A stretch of 47,075 bases of DNA. Source: Deltaproteobacteria bacterium. GTDB lineage: Bacteria; Bdellovibrionota; UBA1018; UBA923. The position numbers and the translations under genes were made by a program. The stretch is taken from NCBI GenBank assembly GCA_016186905.1, contig JACPKS010000040.1:1-47075 (forward strand). Direction: 5' to 3'. Positions 23,475 to 32,532 of the stretch are shown in pieces (the stretch's first letter is position 1; each line of letters opens with the position of its first letter). A model generated the notes under the pieces. It did no database searches. It worked only from the letters and a program-made list of their open reading frames with translations, and was not told the DNA's origin.

Positions 23475-24569
23475 TTATCGCCCAAGGAAGTCTTTCGAAG
23501 TGAACTTGAAATTGAACGAGAACTTGTAGTGAGCGTCCTCCCCAGTTTTGTTCCTCGGGTTTGAAATCTCAGTCAGGGTCTCACGGTACTTCGTTTCCGC
23601 CGAATTCTTCGCGATGGCTGTATTCAAGTCGTCGATCGCGCCTTGGCGGTTCCCATCCTTCCATTCCGTATAGGAAAGGTAGTACTCACCCATCCCACTT
23701 TCGGGATGCAACCGAACCAGCTCCTCCGCCGAGTCTCTGATGCGTTTTGGATCGAGTCCCTTACTTCGGGAAAAAAGCTCGAGCTCGTCGAGATCCCGAT
23801 CGTCTGGGTCCAGCCCACGCGCACGGTCCGCCGCGCGCATGACTGCATCCCAGTCCGCTACCTTCCCATTTTGCAAACCACTCAGCGCGAGCACGGTTTT
23901 AACTGTCAACGAGACCTTCGCCGCTCCGTAAAGATGAGGATCAAGTTCAAGCATTCTTTCAGCGACTTCATCGACACGGCTGAACGGAGCCTCGACATTG
24001 CTGTTTACCGCATCGGCAAACTCGGATGCCATCAGGTCGGCAAGAATTCTGAGATCGGAGATGTCAGAAAGCTTCTTTCCCTGCACTTGAATCATTTTTT
24101 TAGTGGCGCCCGCTCGCGCAAAAAAAACCGCGGCAAGACACGCGTCCATCTGTTTATCCCACTCCTCTTTCGAGGGAGGAACGTCGATACGATCAAACGT
24201 TTTGGAGCACTTCTCGCGGTACTGCCGAAGCCAACCCGTCTCGGCAGTTTGACATCCTTCCGGGATGGAAGGGAGGCGCTCGATTTTGGGCGGAAATTCC
24301 AGGGCGTCGAAATCCAATTCCATCAGTGTCCCAAGAAGAGGAGCACATGGGTCGGCACTCGCCGCGGCCGAAAAAACACCGTCTTTTCTCGGTTTGCGAT
24401 AAAGTTCATGAAAAGTGGAACCCTTCGCGGATGGACTCTGGCGCCCCGATTCGCCGACCGACACGGAGAGTGGCGTTGAACGCGGACCGGCCTTCTTCCA
24501 GAAAAAGAGAACGGCCGCGAGAGCGACCGCCACGATTAAAATCAGAAATCTTTGAGACGGCTTTTTCAT
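23475..24569 (-). CDS. Membrane-anchored TPR-like protein of unknown function
   Basis: The 364-residue protein begins with a single anchor or uncleaved signal helix (residues 7-24, followed by KKAGPR). A Ser-rich linker and a helical region follow, in which TPR-like repeats can be seen (MLELDPHLYGAAKVSL; MRAADRARGLDPDDRDL; LVRLHPESGMGEYYLSY; AIDDLNTAIAKNSAETKY). It probably acts in the periplasm as a protein-binding scaffold. The end is beta-rich (HYKFSFNFKF). It converges on the lyase gene with a 15-bp gap. No named family recognised. Confidence 0.8.
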   Translation of the reverse strand: MKKPSQRFLILIVAVALAAVLFFWKKAGPRSTPLSVSVGESGRQSPSAKGSTFHELYRKPRKDGVFSAAASADPCAPLLGTLMELDFDALEFPPKIERLPSIPEGCQTAETGWLRQYREKCSKTFDRIDVPPSKEEWDKQMDACLAAVFFARAGATKKMIQVQGKKLSDISDLRILADLMASEFADAVNSNVEAPFSRVDEVAERMLELDPHLYGAAKVSLTVKTVLALSGLQNGKVADWDAVMRAADRARGLDPDDRDLDELELFSRSKGLDPKRIRDSAEELVRLHPESGMGEYYLSYTEWKDGNRQGAIDDLNTAIAKNSAETKYRETLTEISNPRNKTGEDAHYKFSFNFKFTSKDFLGR

Positions 24570-24610
24570 GTCAAAAAACCACGACTCTCTTTATATTTTG
24601 CGGACCGCTG

Positions 24611-24632
24611 TAAAAAGCAGGTGGGCACCTCT
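24611..24632. repeat. REP-like repeat copy beside the transposase remnant
   Basis: TAAAAAGCAGGTGGGCACCT matches the copies at 20515 and 47035 (reverse) with a few changes. It lies 25 bp beyond the 3' end of the transposase remnant. RAYT genes are typically flanked by the REP sequences they mobilise, which supports this being the genuine target repeat. Confidence 0.6.
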
Positions 24633-24656
24633 CGGCTCCTTTGCCTAAAGTAAGGA

Positions 24657-25281
24657 TCAAGTACGAACGAGAGTTCTTCGCACGTAGGAATCCTCCCTAT
24701 GAATTTCCCGTACCATGAACCGGCCGTGCCTTAGCATGAATTTTCTCGGGCCCGCGTCAGTCATCAACTCGAGGCCTTCACCTTCAAATTCGTTTTTCGT
24801 GAGGTACTCGCGAGTTCCGATGAGGTCGCGCCCCCATTCGACGACTCGGCTGAAGGCAAGGTGATCCCAGAACTTGCCGAAGGGACGCCCTTTAACGCGC
24901 GGCGATCGTGCGGAGAAAATTCCTGAAGCCGTCGCGTGTTTTCGCTCGGGTCAGCAGATGCAAGTGATTGCCGACGTTGGCGAATTGCTCGACCTTAACG
25001 TGATTCCTTAGTGCCGCCCTGGCGATGAGCGCTCGAATGTGCTCCGCATGGGCGTTTGAGAGCATTGACGTTCGGCCCGTCGCTATGGAAGCTCTCAACG
25101 TCAAATGCATGGGCTTCTTTGTCGTGATTGGCCGCGCGACTTTGCGCTTTCCGCGGGTACGTTCCCCTCCATGGCGGGTCGGCGCTTTTCCAAACATTTC
25201 GAGCTGACGGGTTCCGGCTCCTCGAGTTGTCTGTTTTAACGCCGTCTGCTTTAACTTGGATTTTAAAGCTCGATTGTCCAC
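24657..25281 (-). pseudogene. REP-associated tyrosine transposase (RAYT, Y1_Tnp), frameshifted
   Basis: The N-terminal frame (25281 down to a stop at 24892) reads HGGERTRGKRKVARPITTKKPMHLTLRA and then FANVGNHLHLLTRAKTRDGF; NHLHLL is the HUH metal motif of Y1 transposases. It stops right after LRTIAAR. The missing half continues in the next frame (KGRPFGKFWDHLAFSRVVEW, then REYLTKNEFEGEGLEL) to a TGA at 24657, so a small indel near 24895 splits the gene. RAYTs are single-copy housekeeping-like transposases that spread REP palindromes. This copy is probably dead, although programmed frameshifting cannot be excluded. Confidence 0.85.
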
Positions 25282-25577
25282 TGGACATGTTGTATTCAGG
25301 TCGTTCCGGTTTGTAAAGGGGCAATATCATTTTTCGATGATAAACCCGATCCATGTTAGAAGCGCCTTTTTTGTAACGCACTTAGGATTTGAACTCGCCT
25401 GGTATAAATACAAGCGTATTGGGACCAGCTATCCGTATCCGGGTAATATTCCGGCATCGAAAATAGCGCCAAATCACGAAATCTCGTCAGGAAATTCAAA
25501 ATTTTGAATGCGAAATATAAATATTGTGTGATCTGGGGTGCGGCATTCGGCGTACGGAATTCAGATTTCGGAACGGA
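25282..25577. other. AT-richer intergenic segment with a 16-bp palindrome
   Basis: These 296 bp upstream of the transposase remnant and downstream of the large lipoprotein gene hold no convincing gene. They are markedly more AT-rich than the window. A perfect palindrome ATTCAAAATTTTGAAT lies at 25494-25509. A short plus-strand frame spans part of it but shows no family features. Confidence 0.5.
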
Positions 25578-27827
25578 TTAAGGATTTCCGGGAACGGTCC
25601 CCGGCGGCGGGGTGTCGGAGCCCGCGACGATCGGAAGGATGTCGTAAATCGATCCGCGGGTAGCATCGATTTTCCAGAGCGGCCTCCAGGACTTCCACCA
25701 GAGAAAATGCGCGATGCCGCCGATCGATTTCGTCTCGGGCGGTTTGCCGAATTTCACGGTGTACGTGAACGCCGCGCGCAGAGTCGCATCGTCTTCGGGA
25801 TCGACCTTGTCGTCGAGCTTGGCCAAGATCATCTTGAAGTTCGGATACGCGGTGAGCGCCTCGTGCACGTCGAGTTTCTGGTCGCGAACGCCCTTGTCAT
25901 ACCGCATGAAAAGAGTCTCGATGTAGTGCATGACCGCCGGAAAACTCACGTTATCCACGCCGCCGATCGGAAGCTCGGTATATCCGTAGCGGCGCGCGGC
26001 TTTTTCGAGCGAAATATGCATCCGCTCCCGCAGATCCTCGGGCATCGTGTCGTAGTACTCGACCATCAGCGGAAAATGATCCCAGAAAATCTTCGAGCGG
26101 CTGAAAAACTCGCGGCGCCAGCACGCCGGATCCATCCAGCGCCAGTCGAGCGGATCGAGGCTCGAACCGCCGCACAAGGGTTCGATGACCTTGCGGATCC
26201 GGCCCGACATGACTCCCGACGACACCATGACCGCGAGGTAGTACGTCACCTCGTCCTCGTCGAGAAGCCCATCGCCGTTGCTCGAGAACATGAACATGTC
26301 AGCCTCGCGCGCGCGCTTGATGTGAACGTCTTTTAGCGTCGGGTCAAGAAATTTGATCGCGACCATCGCCGGCCTGAAATCCTCGATGATGTGGTGGACG
26401 TCATCCACCGTGGCCTTGCTCTTTGCGGCAAGCGACGCATACGACTGCAGCAGATGGCGCGAGGCGAGATTCATCCAGTGGAATTTCGTGAGGTTCCCGA
26501 GCGAGTTGCGGATCGTCGGCGAGAACGTGATCTCGCTGTCGTTGCCCAGGAACATCGGCTGGTACTTGCGCGCGATCGTGATGAGCCGGTCGACGTCTTC
26601 TTTTCCGAGAGCATCGAGGTCTTTTTTGTAGTCACTCGCGGCGCCGGCGAACTGCGTCTCGCTCACCCCGCCCGGATCGAACTTGTACTGCTCGAAGATC
26701 CGCTCCAGATGCGTCTGTCCGCGGTTCCAGGTCTCGGCGAGCGCATACGCGATATTGAGCGACTTGCGATCGACACCCGTCATCACCGAGCTCCACAGGA
26801 GTTTGCGCACGGCCGGGCGGATGCCTTTTTTGACGCCGTCGCGGTTCTTCACGAGCCAGACGAGGCCGCTTTCGGGATCGGTCGGCGTCGGAATCGCGTC
26901 GAGGAACTGATCGATCTTCGAAAACGCGATCACGCCTTCGTTGGTATCGACGGCGGCCTCGAGAACCTTCTTCACCTTCGCGCCCATCCGCACGAGAAAA
27001 CCGCCGTACTCGTTGGGGCCTTTCATCTTGTCGGGCTTAGCACTTGCCGCGGCGACGGCCGCTCCGCCTAACGCCCCGATCGCGCGAAAAAACTGCGGCC
27101 AGAGGCGCCCTTCGATGCGGTCTTGAGCGCCGGCCATGAGCAGAACTTTCCCCGACATGACGGGCCCGGTCCAATCGCGCGAGACCGGCCAGCCGTAAAG
27201 CAGTGCGAGCTCATCGAGCATCCTCTGGGCGTCAGACTGCATGAGCGGCTCGTTCTCGGTGGTGTAAGTGAACGCCTCGGCGATCACGCTTCCGAATTTC
27301 TCGATCGCGTCGCTGAGTTCGGCGAGGTTTTTGGCGCCGGGATTCTTCGCGCGATTTCTTAGATGCGGAATCAGCTCGGTCGAGGCCTTCTTGCTGAGCT
27401 TCAGAAGCTCGACGAAGCGCTTGAGTTCGGCGCGGGCAAGCAACCCGCGATTGCCGCCGAAGAGCGAAGCCTTGAGCGCGAACGATGCCGAGATCAGCTC
27501 GCGCGAGACCGGCTTGTCGGTCACCAGAAAGCGGCTCACGAAGTTGTGGATGTCTTCTTGCGAATAGCCTTCTTCGGTGGAACCCTTGACGAACTGCTGG
27601 AAAAGATCGAGCGAATCAAGCGTGCAGTCCCAGGACTTCGTCCAGGCGTCCTCGCTGATCGTGCCCTCCATGAATTTCCGCACGTTCGGACCGAATTCGT
27701 TCAAGCAGCCGGCGGAATCGGATTTGTATTCCAGGAGCCTTTGAACATCGTCTTTCTGCCCAAGCACGCCGCACGCTCCTAGCGAACCAGCAAGAACCAG
27801 TACAGCGAGAAAGCGTCTAGAATACAT
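25578..27827 (-). CDS. Large lipoprotein with an EF-hand-like loop, unknown function
   Basis: The 749-residue protein has a lipoprotein signal (LAVLVLAGSLGAC, Cys19) and a good GGAGG eight bases before the ATG. The body is helical and about 80 kDa. One 12-residue loop, SSNGDGLLDEDE, has the EF-hand pattern (positions 1, 3, 5, 6, 8 and 12), so calcium binding is possible. No catalytic motif is recognised. Its ATG lies inside the end of the upstream outer-membrane barrel gene (11-bp overlap), so the two are translationally coupled and probably act together in the outer membrane. Similar large lipoproteins occur in predatory deltaproteobacteria-like genomes; that is a memory-based remark. Confidence 0.8.
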   Translation of the reverse strand: MYSRRFLAVLVLAGSLGACGVLGQKDDVQRLLEYKSDSAGCLNEFGPNVRKFMEGTISEDAWTKSWDCTLDSLDLFQQFVKGSTEEGYSQEDIHNFVSRFLVTDKPVSRELISASFALKASLFGGNRGLLARAELKRFVELLKLSKKASTELIPHLRNRAKNPGAKNLAELSDAIEKFGSVIAEAFTYTTENEPLMQSDAQRMLDELALLYGWPVSRDWTGPVMSGKVLLMAGAQDRIEGRLWPQFFRAIGALGGAAVAAASAKPDKMKGPNEYGGFLVRMGAKVKKVLEAAVDTNEGVIAFSKIDQFLDAIPTPTDPESGLVWLVKNRDGVKKGIRPAVRKLLWSSVMTGVDRKSLNIAYALAETWNRGQTHLERIFEQYKFDPGGVSETQFAGAASDYKKDLDALGKEDVDRLITIARKYQPMFLGNDSEITFSPTIRNSLGNLTKFHWMNLASRHLLQSYASLAAKSKATVDDVHHIIEDFRPAMVAIKFLDPTLKDVHIKRAREADMFMFSSNGDGLLDEDEVTYYLAVMVSSGVMSGRIRKVIEPLCGGSSLDPLDWRWMDPACWRREFFSRSKIFWDHFPLMVEYYDTMPEDLRERMHISLEKAARRYGYTELPIGGVDNVSFPAVMHYIETLFMRYDKGVRDQKLDVHEALTAYPNFKMILAKLDDKVDPEDDATLRAAFTYTVKFGKPPETKSIGGIAHFLWWKSWRPLWKIDATRGSIYDILPIVAGSDTPPPGTVPGNP

Positions 27828-29169
27828 ATGAAACGCCTCCGCGAACCCTATCGTCTCCGTTATACTGGCCTATCACACCCTTCCCCGTCGACGACGCGAT
27901 CATGTCGGCGCCGAGGTTGAAGGTCCATTTTTCGTTTCGATAGAGTTTCGTGCGCCATCTCGGGTGATGCTTAAGCTCAAGAGAGAACAGATTGCTCTGA
28001 TTCGTGCTGTCGTTGGTCCAACGCACGCCATAGGTGGTCGGCGAACCGCGGTTCCAATCCCCGGAAATGACGAGCGCGCGGCGATAGCTGAAGCGGTCGG
28101 GCAGCGTCAAATCCATCGTGCCCGCGATCGGCGGCCCGGTGAGCCCGCGATTCTTTTCCAGCACGAACAGATACGAGGTCGAAAGAGTGAGCCCCTCCTG
28201 CCACACGAGCGATCCGCCCGCGGCCGAAAGAAGTGCTGGCCCCGTGGAATTGGAGATCCAGCCCGGCTCGGTCGCGACGGTAAGCGGCTGTTCGCCACTC
28301 ACTGACGTCCACAGCGACCAAAAACGGCCGTGATAGCCCGACTCCGCCGTCAGCAAATGGTGCATTGGAAAGCGCGGGTAGATGTTCGTGTCCATCTGCG
28401 CCGGTGTCGCTCCGAGGTTAAGCGACGCGTCCACCGCGAGATCCATCTGGTGGATGGGCATCACGCCGTAACCCACCGAAACCCAGTAGCCCTGCTCGCG
28501 CCCGTACTTCGCTTGAAGCGCGCCGGCGGGCCGGAAAAGCACGTCGCGATATTCGGGCGTGTGGATCATGTACTTGATGTCGACCGTCGCGCGAAGCATG
28601 GAAACCCGGTCGTACCTCGGGATGAAGTACGGGCTCGAAGACGAAAGCTTTCCACCGACATTTCTCACGGGATAGCTGCGTTCGGGAATGGAGATCGGCG
28701 AGGCATAAGCGAGAATCCGCCAGACCGAGGAGTGGTGTTCGTAGAACGCGCCGGTCAGGCCGATCTGCTCGGGCCTGAGCGGATCCCAGAGAAAGCGCGG
28801 CTCCCAAAAACCGAGTTTCCAATAATCGTCCACCACGCTCCAGTCGTACTGCCGCCGGCCAACGGTCAGCTGGTGGCGCGCCATCCAGTCGCGGCTGGTC
28901 GCGACGTAGGCGTTATGCGACTCCATCGTGAGCGAAGACGTATCCGAAAGATAGGTCATTGCCTTGAGATCGAACTTTCCTTCGATCACCTTTCCCTTGG
29001 CTTCGAACTCAGGCCCGACCGTGAAAATGTAGGAGGAACTCGGACGATCGACCGAATCTCTTAAGAACCCATCTGATTCAAGACGCAAGAGTCCGGCGGC
29101 ATGAGCTGGCGGAAGAATCATGCAGAAGAAAATCGCAACGAACTTCAAAAATCCTAAGGACTTGCCCAT
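27817..29169 (-). CDS. Outer-membrane beta-barrel protein, porin-like
   Basis: The 450-residue protein has a Sec signal (cleavage after AHA, residue about 24) and a body of alternating amphipathic strands rich in aromatic residues. It ends in GGVSYVF, the C-terminal phenylalanine signature of Bam-inserted barrels. Strand turns such as RHQLTVGRRQYDWSV and FSYRRALVISGDWNRGS are visible. The substrate is unknown; it might be a channel or adhesin. It precedes and overlaps the large lipoprotein gene. GGAGG lies close to the ATG (three to four bases), which is tighter than usual. Confidence 0.82.
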   Translation of the reverse strand: MGKSLGFLKFVAIFFCMILPPAHAAGLLRLESDGFLRDSVDRPSSSYIFTVGPEFEAKGKVIEGKFDLKAMTYLSDTSSLTMESHNAYVATSRDWMARHQLTVGRRQYDWSVVDDYWKLGFWEPRFLWDPLRPEQIGLTGAFYEHHSSVWRILAYASPISIPERSYPVRNVGGKLSSSSPYFIPRYDRVSMLRATVDIKYMIHTPEYRDVLFRPAGALQAKYGREQGYWVSVGYGVMPIHQMDLAVDASLNLGATPAQMDTNIYPRFPMHHLLTAESGYHGRFWSLWTSVSGEQPLTVATEPGWISNSTGPALLSAAGGSLVWQEGLTLSTSYLFVLEKNRGLTGPPIAGTMDLTLPDRFSYRRALVISGDWNRGSPTTYGVRWTNDSTNQSNLFSLELKHHPRWRTKLYRNEKWTFNLGADMIASSTGKGVIGQYNGDDRVRGGVSYVF

Positions 29170-29201
29170 TATCCTCCGGACGAGTTTCTTTGACTTCCTG
29201 C

Positions 29202-29236
29202 CATACGACGTATGACAAGCTACCTATCCAGGATAG
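29202..29236. promoter_or_regulatory. Two 13-bp palindromes upstream of the barrel-lipoprotein operon
   Basis: CATACGACGTATG (29202-29214) and CTATCCAGGATAG (29224-29236) are both perfect inverted repeats with a one-base centre, 22 bp apart centre to centre. They lie 33-67 bp before the barrel start. They look like binding sites for dimeric regulators, but the two sequences differ, so they would serve two different proteins or be chance. Confidence 0.4.
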
Positions 29237-29249
29237 GAACAAAGACCGG

Positions 29250-29263
29250 GGCGCTCAAGCGCC
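29250..29263 (-). terminator. Short hairpin downstream of the RND gene
   Basis: GGCGCT and AGCGCC pair around a two-base loop in the 153-bp gap after the RND permease. The tail on the minus strand is not a clean T-run (CCGGTCTTTGTT), so termination would be weak. Confidence 0.35.
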
Positions 29264-29322
29264 TTCTTGCACGCTGCAAAATACTGCTAGGCAACACTTG
29301 ACAGACACGGAAAAACTCGTGG

Positions 29323-32300
29323 TTAGCGACGTGCGTCAACCGACCCTTTGAAGCGCCCGAAAAATGAACGCGCTTTTAAGCGAAAGCGATCGATATACGT
29401 GAACGCCGCGGGGACGACAAAGAGCGTTAAAAGTGTTGAGCTGATCAAGCCGCCGATGATCGCGACTCCCATACTGGAGCGTTGGCGCGAAGCCTCGCTT
29501 AAACCCATCGCCACCGGCGAGGTTCCGGCGATCAGCGCCATCGTCGTCATCAGAATGGGACGCAACCGGATCTTCCCCGATTGAATCAGCGCCGTGGCCC
29601 GATCATGCCCTTCGCGAATGAGACGGTTGGCGTAATCCACGAGCAGGATCGAGTTCTTGGTCGCAACCCCCAAGAGCATGATCGTGCCGATCATGGAAAA
29701 AATATTCAGCGACTGACGCGCGATGAAAAGCGCGACGAAAGATCCTACGATCGCAAGCGGCAGCGCCAGCATGATCGTAAACGGAACGACGAACGACTCG
29801 TAAAGACTTGCGAGCACGAGGTAGATGAAAAGAATCCCCAGGCCCATCGCGATCGCGACGCTTTCGCCGAGCTCCTTGTAGTTTTCGGCCTGCCCCACGA
29901 AGACGTAGCGCATGCCCTGCGGAAGTTTGTACTCCGTCTCGAAGATGCGCGTGAGGTCGTTCATGATGTTGCCAAGACCCGCCCCCGGCGCGATGTCAGC
30001 GCTGATTTGCACGTAACGGCCGCGGTCCTGGCGCGTGATCTTGGCCGGCCCCACGGTCTCGACGGCACGCGCGACATCGCTCACGCGGATGAGCGAGCCG
30101 TTCAAATTGGGCACGAAGGTTTTCGAAAAGGCTTCCTTGAGACGGCGCTGATCTTCCTTGAGGCGAACGCGGACGTCGTATTCCCTTCCCTCCTCGCGAA
30201 ACTTCGCGGCAACCGCGCCTTCGACCTGCGTGCGAAGCTCCTGGCCGATGAGCCGGCTTGAGATTCCGAAGCGGCTGGCGCGATCCTTGTCGGTCGCGAC
30301 CTGGAACTCGGGTTTGCCCGGCCTGTAGTTGATGTCGACGTCCTTCAAACCCGGATGTTTTTTCACGCGATCGAAGACCTCGTAGCCGATTTTCTCAAGC
30401 TCCTTGATGTCGGTACCCACGATGTTCAGATTGAACGGGCGCCAGCCCGCGGCCACCATGTCGTAATCCTTCACCTTGGGATTGGCGCGCGCGAACGCTT
30501 TAAGCTCGTCGCGGATTTTTTCCTTAACGCCGCTCGTATTGAGCGCACGCTCTCCGGCGGGGATGAGCTTGACGTAGAACTCGGCGACGTTGGACTCGCC
30601 TTCGCGGTTTCCGACGGTAAGCGCCGAGATCGCGACCTCTTTATTGGAGCGCAGGATCGCGTCGATCTTAAGCGCGGTGTCGCTCATGGCTTCGAGGTTC
30701 GTTCCGGGCGGAAGGTCGACGGCCACCATGAACTCGCCGGCATCCTGCGGCGGGAGAAACGTTTTCGGAACGAAGCGCACGGCTGCACAGCTTCCGAGAA
30801 AAAGCAGGCCGCTTGCGGCGAGAACAACGAGAGGCCGTCTCAACGTGAAGTGCAGGCTTTTTACATAAGAGTTCTCAAGCCACACGTGAAACCGCTCGAA
30901 CGCCCTGACCGACCGGCCGATCGTGCGGTCCCAGAACTTCGAAATCCCGGAGAGAATCGTACCGAATAAACCGCGTGGGCCCGCGGCCCTTGCCGCGCCA
31001 CGCCCGACACCCGCGAAATAAGCCGAAAGCATCGGCGCGATCGTAAGCGCGTCGAAAAGACTGATCGCCATGACAAAACAAACCGTAAGACCGAACTGCT
31101 TGAAGATCTGGCCGGTAACGCCTTTCAAGAATCCGATGGGGCCGAAGACGGCGATGATGCAAAGAGTGGTCGCGATGACGGCCATACGCACTTCGGCCGT
31201 CCCCTCCAAAGCCGCCTGCTTAGGCGTTTTGCCGAGCATCATATGCCGGAAAATATTTTCGCGCACGACGATCGCGTCGTCGATGAGAAGGCCCACGCTG
31301 AGGCTTAACGCGAGAAGCGTCATGACGTTGATCGTGAATCCCGCGGCGGCGATGAGGATGAATCCGCCCAGCAGGGAGTTCGGAATCGCAAGGCCGGTGA
31401 TGATCGTCGAGCGCCCGCTCCCCAGAAAATAAAACACGACGATGACGGCGAGCAGGATCCCGATCAGGATCGAGTCTTTGACGTCTTCGATGTTGATCCG
31501 CACCCATGAGGCGGCGTCGCGCACGATCTCAAGGCGCGGATGACCCTCTAGACCCGTGAGCTGGCGGTTGATCTCGTCCACGCGCGCGTGGACGGCGTCG
31601 CCCACGGCCACGGTATTGGCGCCGGTCTGGCGAAAAACGTAGAGAAAGAGCGACTGCTCTCCGTTTAAGTAGGAGCGCGATTTTTCGTCGGCGAGCGTGT
31701 CGACGACTCTGCCCATGTCGCGTACGCGAACCGGCACGTCGTTTCCGAAAAAATTCACGATCGAGCGCTCGATGTCGTCCAGATTCGAAAACTGTCCGAG
31801 CGCGCGGTAGACGACTTCCTTCCCGTCTTCCTTGACCGAACCCAGGGGAATGTCTTCGCCGGTCGCGGCAAGGCGGCTCGCCACGAGACTTGCCGAAATT
31901 TCGCGGTTCTTGAGCTTGTCGCGGTCGAGCTGCACCTGAATTTCGCGCTTCCTGCCGCCGATCACCCCGACGAAACCCACGCGATTGACCTGTTCGATCT
32001 TGGGACGAATCCGGTCGTCGGCAAGGTCGAAGAGCTTTCCGGGCGGAAGATCCGCGTGAAGCGCGAGGATGATGATCGGCTGATCCGCCGGATCGATTCG
32101 CCGTATCGCCGGCTCATCGATTTCCTTGGGTAGTTTTCTCTTCGCGGCGCCCACCCGGTCGCGGATCTGCTGCTCGGCATATTTCACGTCGGTTTCGAGC
32201 GTGAACTCCGCGACGACGATGCTGATTCCTTCCTGATTGATCGAGCTCAGGCGCTTTAAGCCCGAGATGGTGCTGATCTCGTCTTCGAGCGGCTTTGAAA

Positions 32301-32532
32301 CCAGCGTTTCGATTTCGGTAGGTCCCGCGCCGCTGTACGGAGTGGTCACCGTCACGACCGGAAACGTCACGTCCGGAAAGAGATCGACCCCAAGGCGCTG
32401 CATGCAGAGATAACCTACGGCAAGCATGAGCAGCACGATGCAGGTGATGAAGGTCGGCCGCCGGATGGAAAGGCTGGCAAGCCCGCCGTTTGAAGTTCCG
32501 TTTGAGGGCGCGTCGCCGGTTTCCGGTTTCAT
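29323..32532 (-). CDS. RND efflux permease (AcrB/HAE1-type)
   Basis: The start is the ATG at 32532, overlapping the stop of the TolC-like gene by ATGA; the 83 codons open before it belong to the overlapping frame. The 1069-residue protein has the 12-helix RND layout with two large periplasmic loops. Visible features are RRPTFITCIVLLMLAVGY at the first helix, VDLFPDVTFPVVTV, and the proton-relay Asp pair in LSVGLLIDDAIVV. The second half mirrors the first (ATKNSILLVDYANRL). It would export amphiphilic compounds by proton antiport as a trimer. No periplasmic adaptor gene is next to it, which is unusual for an AcrB-type pump. Confidence 0.95.
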   Translation of the reverse strand: MKPETGDAPSNGTSNGGLASLSIRRPTFITCIVLLMLAVGYLCMQRLGVDLFPDVTFPVVTVTTPYSGAGPTEIETLVSKPLEDEISTISGLKRLSSINQEGISIVVAEFTLETDVKYAEQQIRDRVGAAKRKLPKEIDEPAIRRIDPADQPIIILALHADLPPGKLFDLADDRIRPKIEQVNRVGFVGVIGGRKREIQVQLDRDKLKNREISASLVASRLAATGEDIPLGSVKEDGKEVVYRALGQFSNLDDIERSIVNFFGNDVPVRVRDMGRVVDTLADEKSRSYLNGEQSLFLYVFRQTGANTVAVGDAVHARVDEINRQLTGLEGHPRLEIVRDAASWVRINIEDVKDSILIGILLAVIVVFYFLGSGRSTIITGLAIPNSLLGGFILIAAAGFTINVMTLLALSLSVGLLIDDAIVVRENIFRHMMLGKTPKQAALEGTAEVRMAVIATTLCIIAVFGPIGFLKGVTGQIFKQFGLTVCFVMAISLFDALTIAPMLSAYFAGVGRGAARAAGPRGLFGTILSGISKFWDRTIGRSVRAFERFHVWLENSYVKSLHFTLRRPLVVLAASGLLFLGSCAAVRFVPKTFLPPQDAGEFMVAVDLPPGTNLEAMSDTALKIDAILRSNKEVAISALTVGNREGESNVAEFYVKLIPAGERALNTSGVKEKIRDELKAFARANPKVKDYDMVAAGWRPFNLNIVGTDIKELEKIGYEVFDRVKKHPGLKDVDINYRPGKPEFQVATDKDRASRFGISSRLIGQELRTQVEGAVAAKFREEGREYDVRVRLKEDQRRLKEAFSKTFVPNLNGSLIRVSDVARAVETVGPAKITRQDRGRYVQISADIAPGAGLGNIMNDLTRIFETEYKLPQGMRYVFVGQAENYKELGESVAIAMGLGILFIYLVLASLYESFVVPFTIMLALPLAIVGSFVALFIARQSLNIFSMIGTIMLLGVATKNSILLVDYANRLIREGHDRATALIQSGKIRLRPILMTTMALIAGTSPVAMGLSEASRQRSSMGVAIIGGLISSTLLTLFVVPAAFTYIDRFRLKARSFFGRFKGSVDARR

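Noticed and set aside
24995..25381. Alternative 128-codon minus-strand frame overlapping the transposase remnant
   Set aside because: The HUH motif and RAYT N-terminal pattern are in the other frame; this one has only basic, Ser-rich shadow sequence.
30803..30816. AAAAAGCAGGCC inside the RND gene, like the REP-like core
   Set aside because: It is short, in coding sequence, and lacks the CGGCAC continuation, so it is likely coincidence.
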